A DNA stretch of 64,000 nucleotides from Metaphire vulgaris (taxonomy: Eukaryota; Annelida; Clitellata; Crassiclitellata; Megascolecidae): NCBI GenBank assembly GCA_018105865.1, contig CM030832.1, positions 22,448,986-22,512,985 of the forward strand. The letters run 5' to 3'. Positions 11,893-22,600 of this stretch are shown here, in pieces (position 1 is the first letter of the stretch; every line of letters begins with the position of its first letter). The notes below the pieces were generated by a model. It saw only the letters and a list, made by a program, of their open reading frames with translations. It was not told the DNA's origin and did not search any database. The translations under genes and the position numbers were made by a program.

Positions 11893-12603
11893 GCCTACAG
11901 TGTCTAGAAAACCCCAGCAGAAAACTTTGATTTCTTAAAAGTTGGTATCAAACTTGCCACACTTGTGCAGCACATATTTTCTGACCCTTTTTGCCAATTT
12001 TCATTTCATTTGCATGTATCATTTAGTGAGATATCAAAGTCAAAATTCCGAAATCAACGACAAAATTTTATTGATTGTCTAGAAATTTCAACTTAAACCA
12101 CAATTGTTCAATATGGTTATCGGACATAATTGCAAACTCTAACCCTAACCCTAACCTTAATTGCAAAAATTGTTCGGTATCCAAAGCCAAGCTCCCGCAA
12201 TGTCTGAATTCGCATCTTATCTTCATTCGATATTTTACCCATTTTGAAAGTTTAAATCAAACTTTTATTGTTATGTCGAATTCTGTGAATTAAAAACATT
12301 TTTACAAATTTGCATTCGATTTAAACTTGACTACTACTACTGTAACAACAACAACTGCTACTAATACCTCCGAAATTGATTGAGCCAAATTTATGTGAAG
12401 CTATAGATATTTAGGCCTGTCATGCAGACTGAGTAGTAAAAATCGAAGTTTTGATATCTCACAAAATGGGTGCAAATGAGATGAAAATTGGCAGACAGGT
12501 AGGAAAATATGTGCTCCTGATTTGGATAGAAATATATTTAGGAACTTTTAAGAAATCATAGTTTTCCTGCTGGGTTTTTTTCATAGACAATCTGTAGAAC
12601 TCG
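11893..12603. mobile_element. Foldback-type element with about 165-bp inverted repeats
   Basis: The left arm (about 11893-12060: CTACAG...CCCCAGCAG...GATTTCTTAAAAGTT...GAGATATCAAA) is matched in reverse complement by about 12430-12603 (TTTGATATCTC...AACTTTTAAGAAATC...CTGCTGGG...CTGTAG). The central spacer contains a short (CTAACC)n run at 12137-12160. No coding sequence; no certain target duplication. Confidence 0.8.
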
Positions 12604-13828
12604 GACAGGCTTGAAGAAGAAGACGTAAAACTTATCATTAGTTATCAAGTCTCCAAAAAACGCCTGACAAGCAAAAAAGGTCATCCCTGGCTCAGATTTG
12701 AGGGTGTTGTGCTCAAATGGGGAGGTTGTTGGGGTGTCAAAATAGCCCTGGATTGAGGGGTGTCTGTCTCAGATTGGGGGTTGGGGGTTGAGGTGTTAGG
12801 GGTGTGTAAAAATATCCCTGATCCGGTGACCGCCAAATCACACAAATCTTCTTCTCATTGAAGAAGAAGACTTTATTTCTCAACAACAACATCAAAGTTA
12901 AGTTCAAGTTCAATGACATCAAGACATCAAGACATCATCAAGATAATAAGATAATAATAATAATAATATGAACTTAACTATTAACTAAAAATTATTTTTA
13001 TTAATAACAGAACCAATATGTATATCAATATAATGATGCTGCATAAGCAAAAAATTATAAACAGTTGAAATTGTCTTAATCTAAATTACGGTAATAAAAT
13101 ATAGATAATGCATAGTATAGTATATAAAGAATTATAATTGAGAAAAGGGTTGGCCTAAGGGAATAAATCCCGTAAGTTGGGATTGACTGAAGATTCCAGA
13201 CCTTTAGGGGAGGGGGAAATTGAGGCCTTGGGGGAATTGACTTGGCTGGAGGGGAAAAGACAGTTTAATGCAAAATTTGTGTAAGTGCTGAGATTTTTTT
13301 GGAGGGGGATGTTGAGGCTGGCGGGGGGGAGAATCTCCCCCTAACAGGCCTGGATAAAACACTGTTCTCAAGTCCTCCCTGTCAATACTATGCTAACGTG
13401 GCTATCCTCAATATCGCTTATCGACAATAATTAGGTCAAGGCTGCGCGCGCAGGTTTATGCAAATGTGGCTGGAGAACATGTCGTCAAGCAGCGCTTTTT
13501 ATGAAATAAAACTTTTACAATCCGACGTCATCATCATCATTTCCTCTTTCCTTCATTAGTTGAAGATGAGGTGACATCATGAATCAGGCATTTCCAGGTA
13601 GTTCTTTCTTTAGATGCTTTTATTGCTGTTGTTATAACCATTCCAGTTGTCGTCCACCCATCTTCTGTTGAAACTTGTTGTATTGTTTGCTGCAGCTATC
13701 TTTGTTGTTTCTTTGTACACGACCAAAATAACTCAATTTTCGTCTTTGGCAGATGTTAAAGAATTTTCGTTTGGTATTTGCTTTTTTCATGACTTCTTCA
13801 TTCCGACTTCTTCAATCCGACGTATCAG
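12604..13828. other. Intergenic with a repeat shared with 17.4 kb
   Basis: The G-rich stretch at about 12715-12820 is, in reverse complement (GGCTATTTTGACACCCC..., GATATTTTTACACACCCC), similar to plus-strand 17405-17480, so both are copies of one repeat. A GACAAGCAAAAAAGGTCATC motif at 12665-12684 also occurs in hAT MITEs nearby. No gene. Confidence 0.5.
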
Positions 13829-13947
13829 GAGCTAAACTTCGCTGTAGCGATATTAAAAACAATTCAGTTGTCGAATTGAAACGTTGGCTCGAGTGCAGAG
13901 GTTTGTTAACGGCAGGAAGAACGGATGAACTTGTGCACACTGCACAG
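13829..13947 (+). pseudogene. Possible orphan SAP-like domain exon
   Basis: Between a CGTATCAG acceptor and a CAG|GTGATG donor the frame reads AKLRCSDIKNNSVVELKRWL, then ECRGLLTAGRTDELVHTAQ, matching the helix-extended-loop-helix of a SAP DNA-binding motif (LxxxELKxWLxxRGL..G.K.EL). No partner exons were found within the window, so it may be a gene fragment or part of a degraded mobile gene. Confidence 0.5.
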
Positions 13948-14002
13948 GTGATGTCTAATATAGCGCTAAGTAAAATTTAATGTGGTCTTGCCTTTTCTTT
14001 AA

Positions 14003-14226
14003 CCCTTTCAGAGGCACTGGTAGCTATACTTCCAAGTTCCCACACATGCCTACACGGGCGCTGGGATGCGTTATTCCCACATAGAAATTAATATTTGAAT
14101 TCAGCGCAGAAAATGCTTTTGGAAAGTGTGGTTTTAGTTGAACATTTTGATTGATGTAATTCTGGTTTTTCGTAAATTCTAGTATAAATACAAGGTAATA
14201 TTTTTTCTTAACGGTCCCTGAAAGGG
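14003..14226. mobile_element. piggyBac-type MITE (224 bp)
   Basis: The ends CCCTTTCAGAGGCAC and GGTCCCTGAAAGGG are inverted and flanked by TTAA at 13999-14002 and 14227-14230. There is no coding capacity. Confidence 0.85.
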
Positions 14227-14230
14227 TTAA

Positions 14231-14687
14231 TTCATCTTTATTCAGCAGCGGATTCGATCAGATTTCAGAGATCCAACGTTTAATTTTGATGCAAACATTT
14301 TCTAAGCGCGATATTTTAGGCCAGCGGCCTAAAATTCACCCCCGAATGCACATGCCAGCAAGAATGTTAAGTTTATAAAACCATCTCGTTGACCTTATAT
14401 GCCTCATGGGTTTTAAAAACTACGAAAGAAGCAAGGAAACGTTATATGTCATTTAGACACCTAGGCCTACACTTTTTTAACAGTATCAATCATGGAGTTA
14501 TTAATATATTAGAGGAGACGGCATTACGTCATTTGGCTGAAGCCAACTATTTGGGAAATTCCCAAACGGCAGCCACATTGGTAGACTCAAAACATCATCA
14601 GCTGAGCCATGGGGAATAGCTGCGGGAATGTTTTACCAATGTTCTAAGAACTTTGTATTAGTCTGTATTGAAAATGGAGATTTAGAT
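14231..14687. other. Intergenic, nothing recognised
   Basis: A short open frame at 14389-14619 has no family resemblance. No supported feature. Confidence 0.4.
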
Positions 14688-14991
14688 CAGTGGAGGTTCC
14701 AGGATTTGGCAAGTGGGAGCCGTTGGGGTGGCAACTTCTAATCATGGGGCCTACCGTTTTTTGTTAGGTATGTAGTATTAAGTATAAGGTCTCAACAGGG
14801 AGGCCACTGGAGGCCAGGCACTCAATAGGGGGCACGGACCCATCCTGGGCCCAGTGGCGACTCCAGGATTTGGCAAGTGGAGGGCCGTTGGGGTGGCAAC
14901 TTCTAATCATGGGGCCTACCGTTTGTTGTTAGGTATGTAGTATTAAGTATAAGGTCCCAACAGGGGTCACTGGGGGCCAAGCACTCAATAG

Positions 14992-16998
14992 TGTGGCGAC
15001 TCCGCCGGCTCGCGGTCTCGTAGCGCGGCCGGTGGTCGGGCGGCCCCCAACGCCCGCTCGGTCTCCCGATCGCCATCAGCCGCCGACTCTGCCTGATCGA
15101 CGGCGTCAGTTTCCCTTTCTGGTTCTCCGACATCAGAGGAGGTGTCCGCGGCTGCCGGGCAGGCAGCACACTGAGGATGGCCGCTCCTCAACGTAGGGTT
15201 CTCATTTTCCTCCTCTGATTTTCTATCCGTTCCGGCTCCGGCCTCGTCCGAGAGACCCTTTAACTCATGCCTCTTATCGCTGGCCACCGCTTGGTCTCGG
15301 CGCCTTAAGCGATTTCGATAGGTATTCCTGGTCTCTGGCTTCGACTTGGCCCCACGTCTCTTCATTCTCGGCAATCTAGCCGTCTTCCGCTCTCTTATAG
15401 ACAGGCGGCGTTGTCTCTGTCTTCCTCACACGCTGGGTAATCTCTGCTCCTTTTAGACGGGCAGCGGCGTCTGTTTGCTTCCTCAACGCTTTCACCAAAC
15501 CAAAAGGTTATCCGTGCCTGAATGGACGGCGGTCCACTCTTTTCCTTGGCCGTCGATTCACCCAAACTGTCTCCCCGCGCCTTTACGACAGGCGGGCGTC
15601 TGTCTCCTCCCTTGGCTCAGAATTGACCTCCTGGGCACTAATTAACGTGACCTCAGGTAGGCGAGGTTCATCACAGCCAAGGCTCATCTTCACGGACAGT
15701 GCGCTGAGACTCCGGCGTCACAGCGACTTTCAAAGACACGAACACAACTTGCCTTTATTGGTTTATTTATATTTATTTATTAATAAACCAAGCAACAATG
15801 ACAACAATGGCTACAGTGGCAACACTGGTAACACGGACAAAGACGCGCTGACTAGACGCAGTCCGGCAGCCACAATAACTAGCGCACAGGAACTGCAATC
15901 TTTGATACGTCAGTATGAAACGATAAGCCTTAGCACTTTAAACGGGCTCCAAATACTCGCTTTCAATCGCTGTGCTTTCTTTACTCTATCGCCTCACAGT
16001 ATAAGCGGCCACAATGCGAAAAGACGATCTCATGACAAAGACTGAAATTTTCAGAGTTTTGAAACTTTTGGACGGACACTTAGGCGGATTTTTCGTCTGT
16101 AGTCTGTATTTTCGCGTAGTTGCCGTCAATAGGAAAATGTAGGGACCTGTTTAAGAATGTTTTCCTTAGCGGTGGTCAGGGGCCTCGTCTACGGCTAAGC
16201 GACGCGGCAATAGCTCCTGCCAGCTGGACGCGCGTCTCAAGCGAACTTTAGTTCAAAAGCCGCCTGCGTCCGCCTACTGACGCGGGCTACATAAATCCCC
16301 AAATTTCGGAGATTTTCGATTTTTAGAACCAGCCCTTGAGGGCGCTCGCCCTCTAATGCCCCCATCTACGCGTTTTATCCGCATCGCCGTCAGGACCTTG
16401 TTCCCCGGCGCCGCTCTTTAGGCGGAATTTCAAGCTGTAGGGCCACGTCCGCTTAGATGCCGTCAGAGCAGGGAAACCTAGGCAATGGTGTCGTCGTTAT
16501 CGGTGGTAAGCGACCCCGTCTACGGGCCCAGCCCTTCGCTAACCACCTCTGGTAGCCCGGGCGCCGGTGTTCAGGCGTACGCATCGACTACACAGCCGGC
16601 CGACCGCTGCGTTCTCTCTCCTTCTTTCCATAGCTCCAACCGCCTGTTCCATTCGTCAGCAGCCAGCCAGCCGCCGTCTCCGCGCAGCCTCTGTCAAACA
16701 GGCGACGATCTTTCAGCGGCCAAACTCTCTACTTGCTAAAGACCGAAGGCTCTCCCGGGAACCTATATAATCGTTGCCGGTTTTTAAAGCCCAATTAGCC
16801 CATCTCTCGGTCTTTGGGCGGCCGTGGCGATTCTAAAATTTTTACCGAAGCCTTAGCGTCTTAGCCTAGCGCGTGCTCTGTCCGTTTTACATGAATTAAA
16901 ACTTTATTAATTAATCCAAATTAGTACAAAATACATTATTATAACGCTAATTAATTAGATTAAATTATTAACTAACAAGTTTATACAGTTAAGCAATC

Positions 16999-17041
<43 letters not shown>

Positions 17042-17066
17042 CTATCTGTGGCACATGGTCGCCACA
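14992..17066. mobile_element. 2,075-bp nested insertion with LTR-like ends (candidate solo LTR)
   Basis: It begins TGTGGCGAC and ends GTCGCCACA, with identical ATAG on both sides (14988-14991 and 17067-17070). Removing it restores the MITE unit exactly as in its neighbour. TG...CA ends with a 4-bp duplication fit a Gypsy-type LTR. GC-rich sequence occupies most of it; a CTATATAA box lies near 16763 and an AAT repeat at about 16998-17040 near the right end. No reverse transcriptase or gag is present, so this is either a solo LTR or a non-autonomous element. Confidence 0.65.
16997..17040. repeat. (AAT)n microsatellite
   Basis: A run of about 14 AAT units near the right end of the nested insertion. 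Confidence 0.95.
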
Positions 17067-17286
17067 ATAGGAGGCACGGACCCACCCTGGGCCCAGTGGC
17101 GGCTCCATGATTTGGCAAGTGGGGGCCGTTGGGGTGGCAACTTCTAATCGTGGGGCCTACCGTTTGTTGTTAGGTATGTAGTATCAAGTGTAGTATTAAG
17201 TATAGGGTCCCAACAGGGGGTCACTGGGGGCCAGGCACTCAAAATGGGCACGCTCCCCACCCCGCGGAGCCGCCACTGATTAAGAT

Positions 17287-17629
17287 GCTATTGTTCGACA
17301 TTTGTGTTTGAAAATAGCAAGTGGACAGTATATTGGACGACATCAATCGTGTTTTCAATAAGGGGCTGTCCATTAATTATGTTAACAATTTGTGGGCAAT
17401 TTTTGACCCCTCCCAGGGATATTTTTTACACCCTCCTAACACCCCCCCCCCAATTTGAGGTCGACAGCCCCCAAAATTTGGTAATGTGACAATGGTATGT
17501 ATACAAAATGGACACTAATTAGCTCAGAACCCCCCTCCCAATGGAGGACACCCCTCCTTCCAACTTTTATTGTCGGTTGACTTTTTTATCCACAATGCTT
17601 TAGCCAATCCTCTTTGACATCCCTTGATC
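17287..17629. other. Intergenic; second copy of a C-rich repeat
   Basis: 17405-17480 (GGGATATTTTTTACACCCTC..., AATTTGAGG) is the plus-strand counterpart of 12715-12820. No gene. Confidence 0.5.
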
Positions 17630-17637
17630 GTCTTGAT

Positions 17638-17862
17638 CAGTGGCGTAGCGTGGTCTTGTGCCGCCCATGGCTCCTGAAAAAATGCCGCCCCCAATTTGCT
17701 GTTCTTGTGCCTGACAATCAAAAAAAGGTCATCAGCTATACAAAAAGGCCTCACAACTTCACAAGCAAACAAAAGGTCATCACCGCTCTATTAATTTGCC
17801 GCCCATCCACATGTGCCGCTCATGGCTCGAGCCATAGTAGCCATTGGGACGCTACGCTACTG
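17638..17862. mobile_element. hAT-type MITE with perfect 8-bp target duplication
   Basis: The termini CAGTGGCGTAGCGTGG and GACGCTACGCTACTG are flanked by identical GTCTTGAT (17630-17637 and 17863-17870). The interior alternates GCCGCCC words with two CAAAAAAAGGTCATC-type motifs. Confidence 0.93.
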
Positions 17863-18149
17863 GTCTTGATTGCCGAGTTGTACTCCTTCCAAAAATCTCT
17901 ACTTCTTTAAAAAGGGATTGCATGCCTGAATGCAATTTTATAAATGCGGGTACGATCACCTGATATTGTCTCATTTATTATTCCCTTATCCCTATCTTTC
18001 TGTTCACTGCATTCGTCTTTGTTAATTCTTAAGATCTGTTGGCACTTTTTAGCCGTTTCAGCACATTGTTCAAGTACTGAAATACTATTGATTCATAAAA
18101 GCTTTATGTGATAATGAAACCCTTCCATTGCTTTATTAGTAATTATTGT

Positions 18150-18225
18150 TTCTGTAGCACTTTGAGATCTGAGTAGAAATAAAGAGGTGCTTTACAAATG
18201 CTACATTACATTATTATTGTAGATT
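18150..18225 (+). mobile_element. CR1/L2-like LINE 3' end
   Basis: GCACTTTGAGATC...GGTGCTTTACAAATGC followed by an ATTACATTATT tail is the usual 3'-end layout of CR1-like LINEs. Only the last few dozen bases are recognisable. Confidence 0.55.
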
Positions 18226-19485
18226 ATAGGATGATAAATATAATGAACAAATTCAACAGGTAATTTTTTGCCAGTTGCAGGCCGTTGTGTGAAAATCCTA
18301 AGTAATTCAAGAATTATAATATAATTGCATGACTAAAAAGTTATACAAAAGGCAATGAAAAGGGTATTAACTTAAGGTTGAGACGACATGATATCATTCG
18401 GGCATTACTTTAGCCCAGCCAGTGTCCCACAGACCTGTGAATTTCTCAGTCCAATGTTGATACCAAGATACTATGCTGATTCAGTAATGAGACAAATTAG
18501 CCACAGATTTTTATTAACAACATACAAACCATTTACAAATTACTTGTAATCTCAGTAAAAATCACTCATTGAAATGCTTTTCAATTTATTCCACGAAACT
18601 TTCATTCCAGTTAATCCCAATCAAATGAAAGCAATGATAACTATCAGCTCAAGATTCACTATGAACAGAATCAGTGCAACACTTTATGATAAATATATAA
18701 TCATGACTTTCAGCACAACGTAACATAGACAAAATTATCAACTAATATGCAAAGTAAAGAACGTTTAATAGCAATCTAAAGACTAATTTAATTCATAGCA
18801 TCATGCATTTCAAAATAAAATAATAATTAAAGTCATCATTTTAACTCAGAAGTAAAAACTTATAATTAATTATACAAATTTATAAAATTTGATAAAATTG
18901 GCTAGCAGCTGCAGAAGGAAAAGGTATGCTAGTTTTTCTTGTAAGAATATCAGTGTACAAATTTTACAGCAAATCACATTAAGCATTTTCTCATATAATA
19001 AAAACGATAGTCTCACAAATAAACACACATGACTCAGAAGACACAAGAAAAACCACTTAAATGAACAATTGCCTCAAAACTTTATCTCTGCCAAACCAAA
19101 CACAAATACAATGGAACATGAATCAAAGAGTTTCATGATAACCAAAGCACCAAATGCCAGATACATTTATTAATATTAGGCTTTCTAGTGTATGTAAATT
19201 CTATCCAGTTATTCAAATGTATAACTTAGCAATAGAAACAAACTTTTAATACATTATACGACTACATTTTATTCAGAGAAATGCTAAAGCTACACCTGCG
19301 GAAAAATACAGCCAGTCTGCTTATGATATATGCTGCTCACTTATGCAGTTGCCAAGTCTCTTTGTGCTATAGAACAGATAATAAATAATTTCAAAGTCGG
19401 TTTTCTGCAAATACATAATTATGAAAAATTGACATCTGCAATTATCGAAAGGAGTGGAACAAATAGACACATTGAAACAGAAGAA
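18226..19485 (-). other. Probable 3' untranslated and downstream region of the ankyrin gene
   Basis: This is AT-rich sequence with no open frames of interest. Minus-strand AATAAA hexamers occur at 19273-19268, 19171-19166 and near 18514-18509, any of which could direct polyadenylation; the true site cannot be chosen by eye. No repeat family was recognised here. Confidence 0.4.
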
Positions 19486-19681
19486 CTATTCAGCAAGGTC
19501 ATCTGTTGATCCTTGATCACCATTTGAGTCAAGGAACTGACTGATCAGCTCCTGTACTGAGTCTTTCAGTTCTTGTGGGGCATTGTCATCCTGTTGAATC
19601 TGAGTGTCTTCTGTTATAATTGTTTCCTCATTGACACCCTGTACAATTGTTTTCTTGTGTATTTGCTTCCTTAATATGACT
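19486..19681 (-). CDS. ANK: Ankyrin exon U: last coding exon with stop codon
   Basis: The exon encodes 65 residues beginning [16 protein letters not shown], a basic patch resembling the K-x-x-V-x-x-K-[KT]-x-V-x-Q-G element of ankyrin C termini, then an acidic helix-like end ([15 protein letters not shown]) and STDDLAE before TAG at 19488-19486. The acceptor TTTTGATTACAG matches the phase-2 donor of exon T. Confidence 0.85.
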
Positions 19682-22600
19682 CTGTAATCAAAATGATATT
19701 GTACTGCATAAAGGAAACCAATTTAAATTATATGTGCAATAGTTATGTACAAGTCTTTACCAAAATGACCTCAATATTTTGGTAATCATATTTTAAAATG
19801 TGAGATCTTTAACTAATTCACATATTTTTAAGTTTTCATGAAATTATGAATCTTACCTCCTGTAAGACAAGAGCCCGGCTGTTCAAAAGAGGGTCTTACA
19901 TACTATTTTCAAACTTTCCCATACAACTGTTCAAATGGTGATGGAGATGCTGCAATAAGGGGTAAAACTAAGGGGAAGATGGGTCAAAATTTTACAATCT
20001 TTCATAAAACAATAATCAATTCACTCAAGTAGTTTCGGCACCACTAAAATAACAATACATCATACCTCGAAACTTGCTCATCATCAGCTCTTGAAAGTTC
20101 CTGATTTGAGGGAACTAAGGCAGTCTGCTGTGAACCATCACCTGTAAGAGAAATTGTGATTGAAGTACTTTAAGTCAGAGCACAAAGCTGCATGCATAGT
20201 GCTTGAATTTGAATTCAAGGCTTCAAGAATTCAGGCTGATACCTTACCACAAAGTAATGTAAATAAACATTGGCATAGACACTCTTGTGAAGTTTCAGTC
20301 ACATCTCCAATCACTATTCCAGAGACTGTTAACTTTTATATTTACCAGCATTTACTTATACCCAGCACAGCCTTGGCTAGAGTTATAGAAACAGATGACA
20401 CACTACTTGATTCACAAAAGTCACATAAAGAAAAGATATAGAAGACTGTTATCCATTATATGAGCAAAACAAAAGACTGACAACACAACATTTTTCTGTC
20501 AATTCATGAAGGAGTCTGAATTCAGTTGGTATTGTCTATAATAAACCATCATTAATCAATTCACCACAATACAGTAAAACCTGCATATATGATTATTTCC
20601 TGTTCATCCAGTTATTTATCGGTAAATGTAAATGCCAAAGCAACTTAAACAAAATCCAAACACAACTCAGTAGAGTTTTGCAAGACAGTGAGAAAATAAA
20701 ATTAATTTAATAACCAAGACAATGATATTTACTAATTGAATAATTAACATTCAAATTAACAGTTTCTTCTATTTCAGTTTTGTGACTCTTGAGGCAGCAG
20801 TGAAATTAACAAAGAAATAAAATTTGAAAGTCAACAGCAATGCAATAACAACAGAGCTGTCACAGATTCAAACACCAAATGATAGTTCAAATTTTAGGTT
20901 GTTCACCATTTCTATTCATATGACAAATATCTATCTTCACCAGCTGAAAATCTCAGCTATATTTTTCAGAAATTCTATAAGTTTGTAATATGACTTATTT
21001 GCAAAAAATAAAAATCACAAAACATTGCCAAATGAATTAAATTCAACTCATACTTTCAAATAAATCACATTTCTTTTATTGAAGTTCAAACCTTCTCCAG
21101 CGTATACCGTGCAATCTGAATCAAATCACATTTGATTCTGCAGATTGCTAATCACTTAAAATCCTGTTTGTAGAAGTCAAGGATGATCTAATTGCGACCA
21201 CATTCAAATCTACTTATGCAGCACCAGTATCTAGTGTGTATCAGCACCTAGTGATAAGAGGAATAGATTTTGACGATTCTTTGCTCCTAATCGGTTCTGA
21301 CTGTAATAATGCCTTACTGTTAACTGTACTAATACATAAAAATTGTGGAAACAGATTTGCATAAGTTCAAGAAAAACTGGTTTAAATGGGATATCATGGA
21401 CAATATCCAACATGAATAAATTCAATATGTTAAAAAGTATTTAGTATGGCAATTTGACAAATTTCATTTTCAGAAAATCATTCATCACATCATGAATAGT
21501 TAAGTTCAACTAGGACAGCCAAACAACATAAAATATCCCCAATGTGAAAACTCTAATAAGCAAAATATGAAACAGTAATAAATAAATTAACTGCAACAGA
21601 ATTCAATTAAAACACAAATAAATGTAGAAACCTTAACTCAAAAACTTTCTTGGAAAAAATCCCTCACAATTATATAAATATACTTATATAAAAATACAGA
21701 ATAAATAATATATGAATACGGTACATATAAAATTAAATACAACAGGCCTTTTATATTCAGCACAAAATGAAGCCATACAATATCCATTGCACTAAATAGG
21801 CCCTACTGAGTATTTATATTTGAAACTGCTTAAAACCTGTTGCATTGAATCAAGTGTACTTCAGCTAAAAATTTAAAAAATAATGAAACAGTTTGAATTT
21901 TTAAGTATCTGGGAATGTAAAGTGAACAAGATCATAGCACAAAAACTGTTGACTGAGAACACTCTTTATTACAAACTTTATTTTCAATTTGGGCCCAATT
22001 TTTAAAGTGTTTCAAAGTTTTGGGCTAAATTCTGACGGTTCCAAACAATGCTAGGACAAAATGTCAGTGTACAAAATGTAACCCTAACTCTAACCCCAAC
22101 CCTAAACTGTAGCATTATGTCCGTGACATTTTGTCTGCTGACATTTTGTCCGGCCACGTTCCAGACACATGTATTCTTGTTTAATAATTCTGCTGGCATT
22201 TGGCCAAATACAGAAAACATTTAAATTCATCATCATCATAATCTAAAGCAATTCAAACCATAGAGTAAAGCATAACATGCATGAAAAGCATAAACTTATG
22301 AAATAATTTTAGCTTAACACACATATACACAACTAGAAATGTTAGTCATTAGTTACCGGCAGTTGTGAGATTGTGAGTATTAAACATCAACACATCAGCA
22401 CAGGCACTCTCTTCTGAAAAGGAGGAAAAAACTGATTGGTCTGGTTTAAGGATGTCTTCTGAATAAGCAGATAGGGGTACAGAGAACAGAGGATCCTCAG
22501 GATAAATCTGGCACTGGGAGAAGGGAGAAGGGCTATGAGACACTGGTGCCGCTGCTGCTGCACTGCCACTGGCATGCCAGCATCCCTCAGCTGCCTTTCC

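Larger units (their letters stand above)
14688..17278. mobile_element. hAT-type MITE with three tandem internal units, split by an insertion
   Basis: The termini CAGTGGAGGTTCC and GGAGCCGCCACTG are flanked by ATTTAGAT (14680-14687) and ATTAAGAT (17279-17286), a 7/8 target duplication. Inside are three head-to-tail units starting at 14688, 14852 and 17094, each beginning CAGTGG and containing GATTTGGCAAGTGG and TTGGGGTGGCAACTTCTAAT. Units 1 and 2 are about 164 bp once the 2.1-kb insertion at 14992-17066 is removed; the third is about 185 bp. Confidence 0.9.

Noticed and set aside
12137..12160. Telomere or chromosome end
   Set aside because: The CTAACC run is only a few units long and lies inside an inverted-repeat element with ordinary sequence on both sides.
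14985..15374. 129-codon minus-strand open frame in the nested insertion
   Set aside because: It starts within the insert, reads Arg/Glu/Ala-rich low-complexity sequence and matches no retroelement domain.
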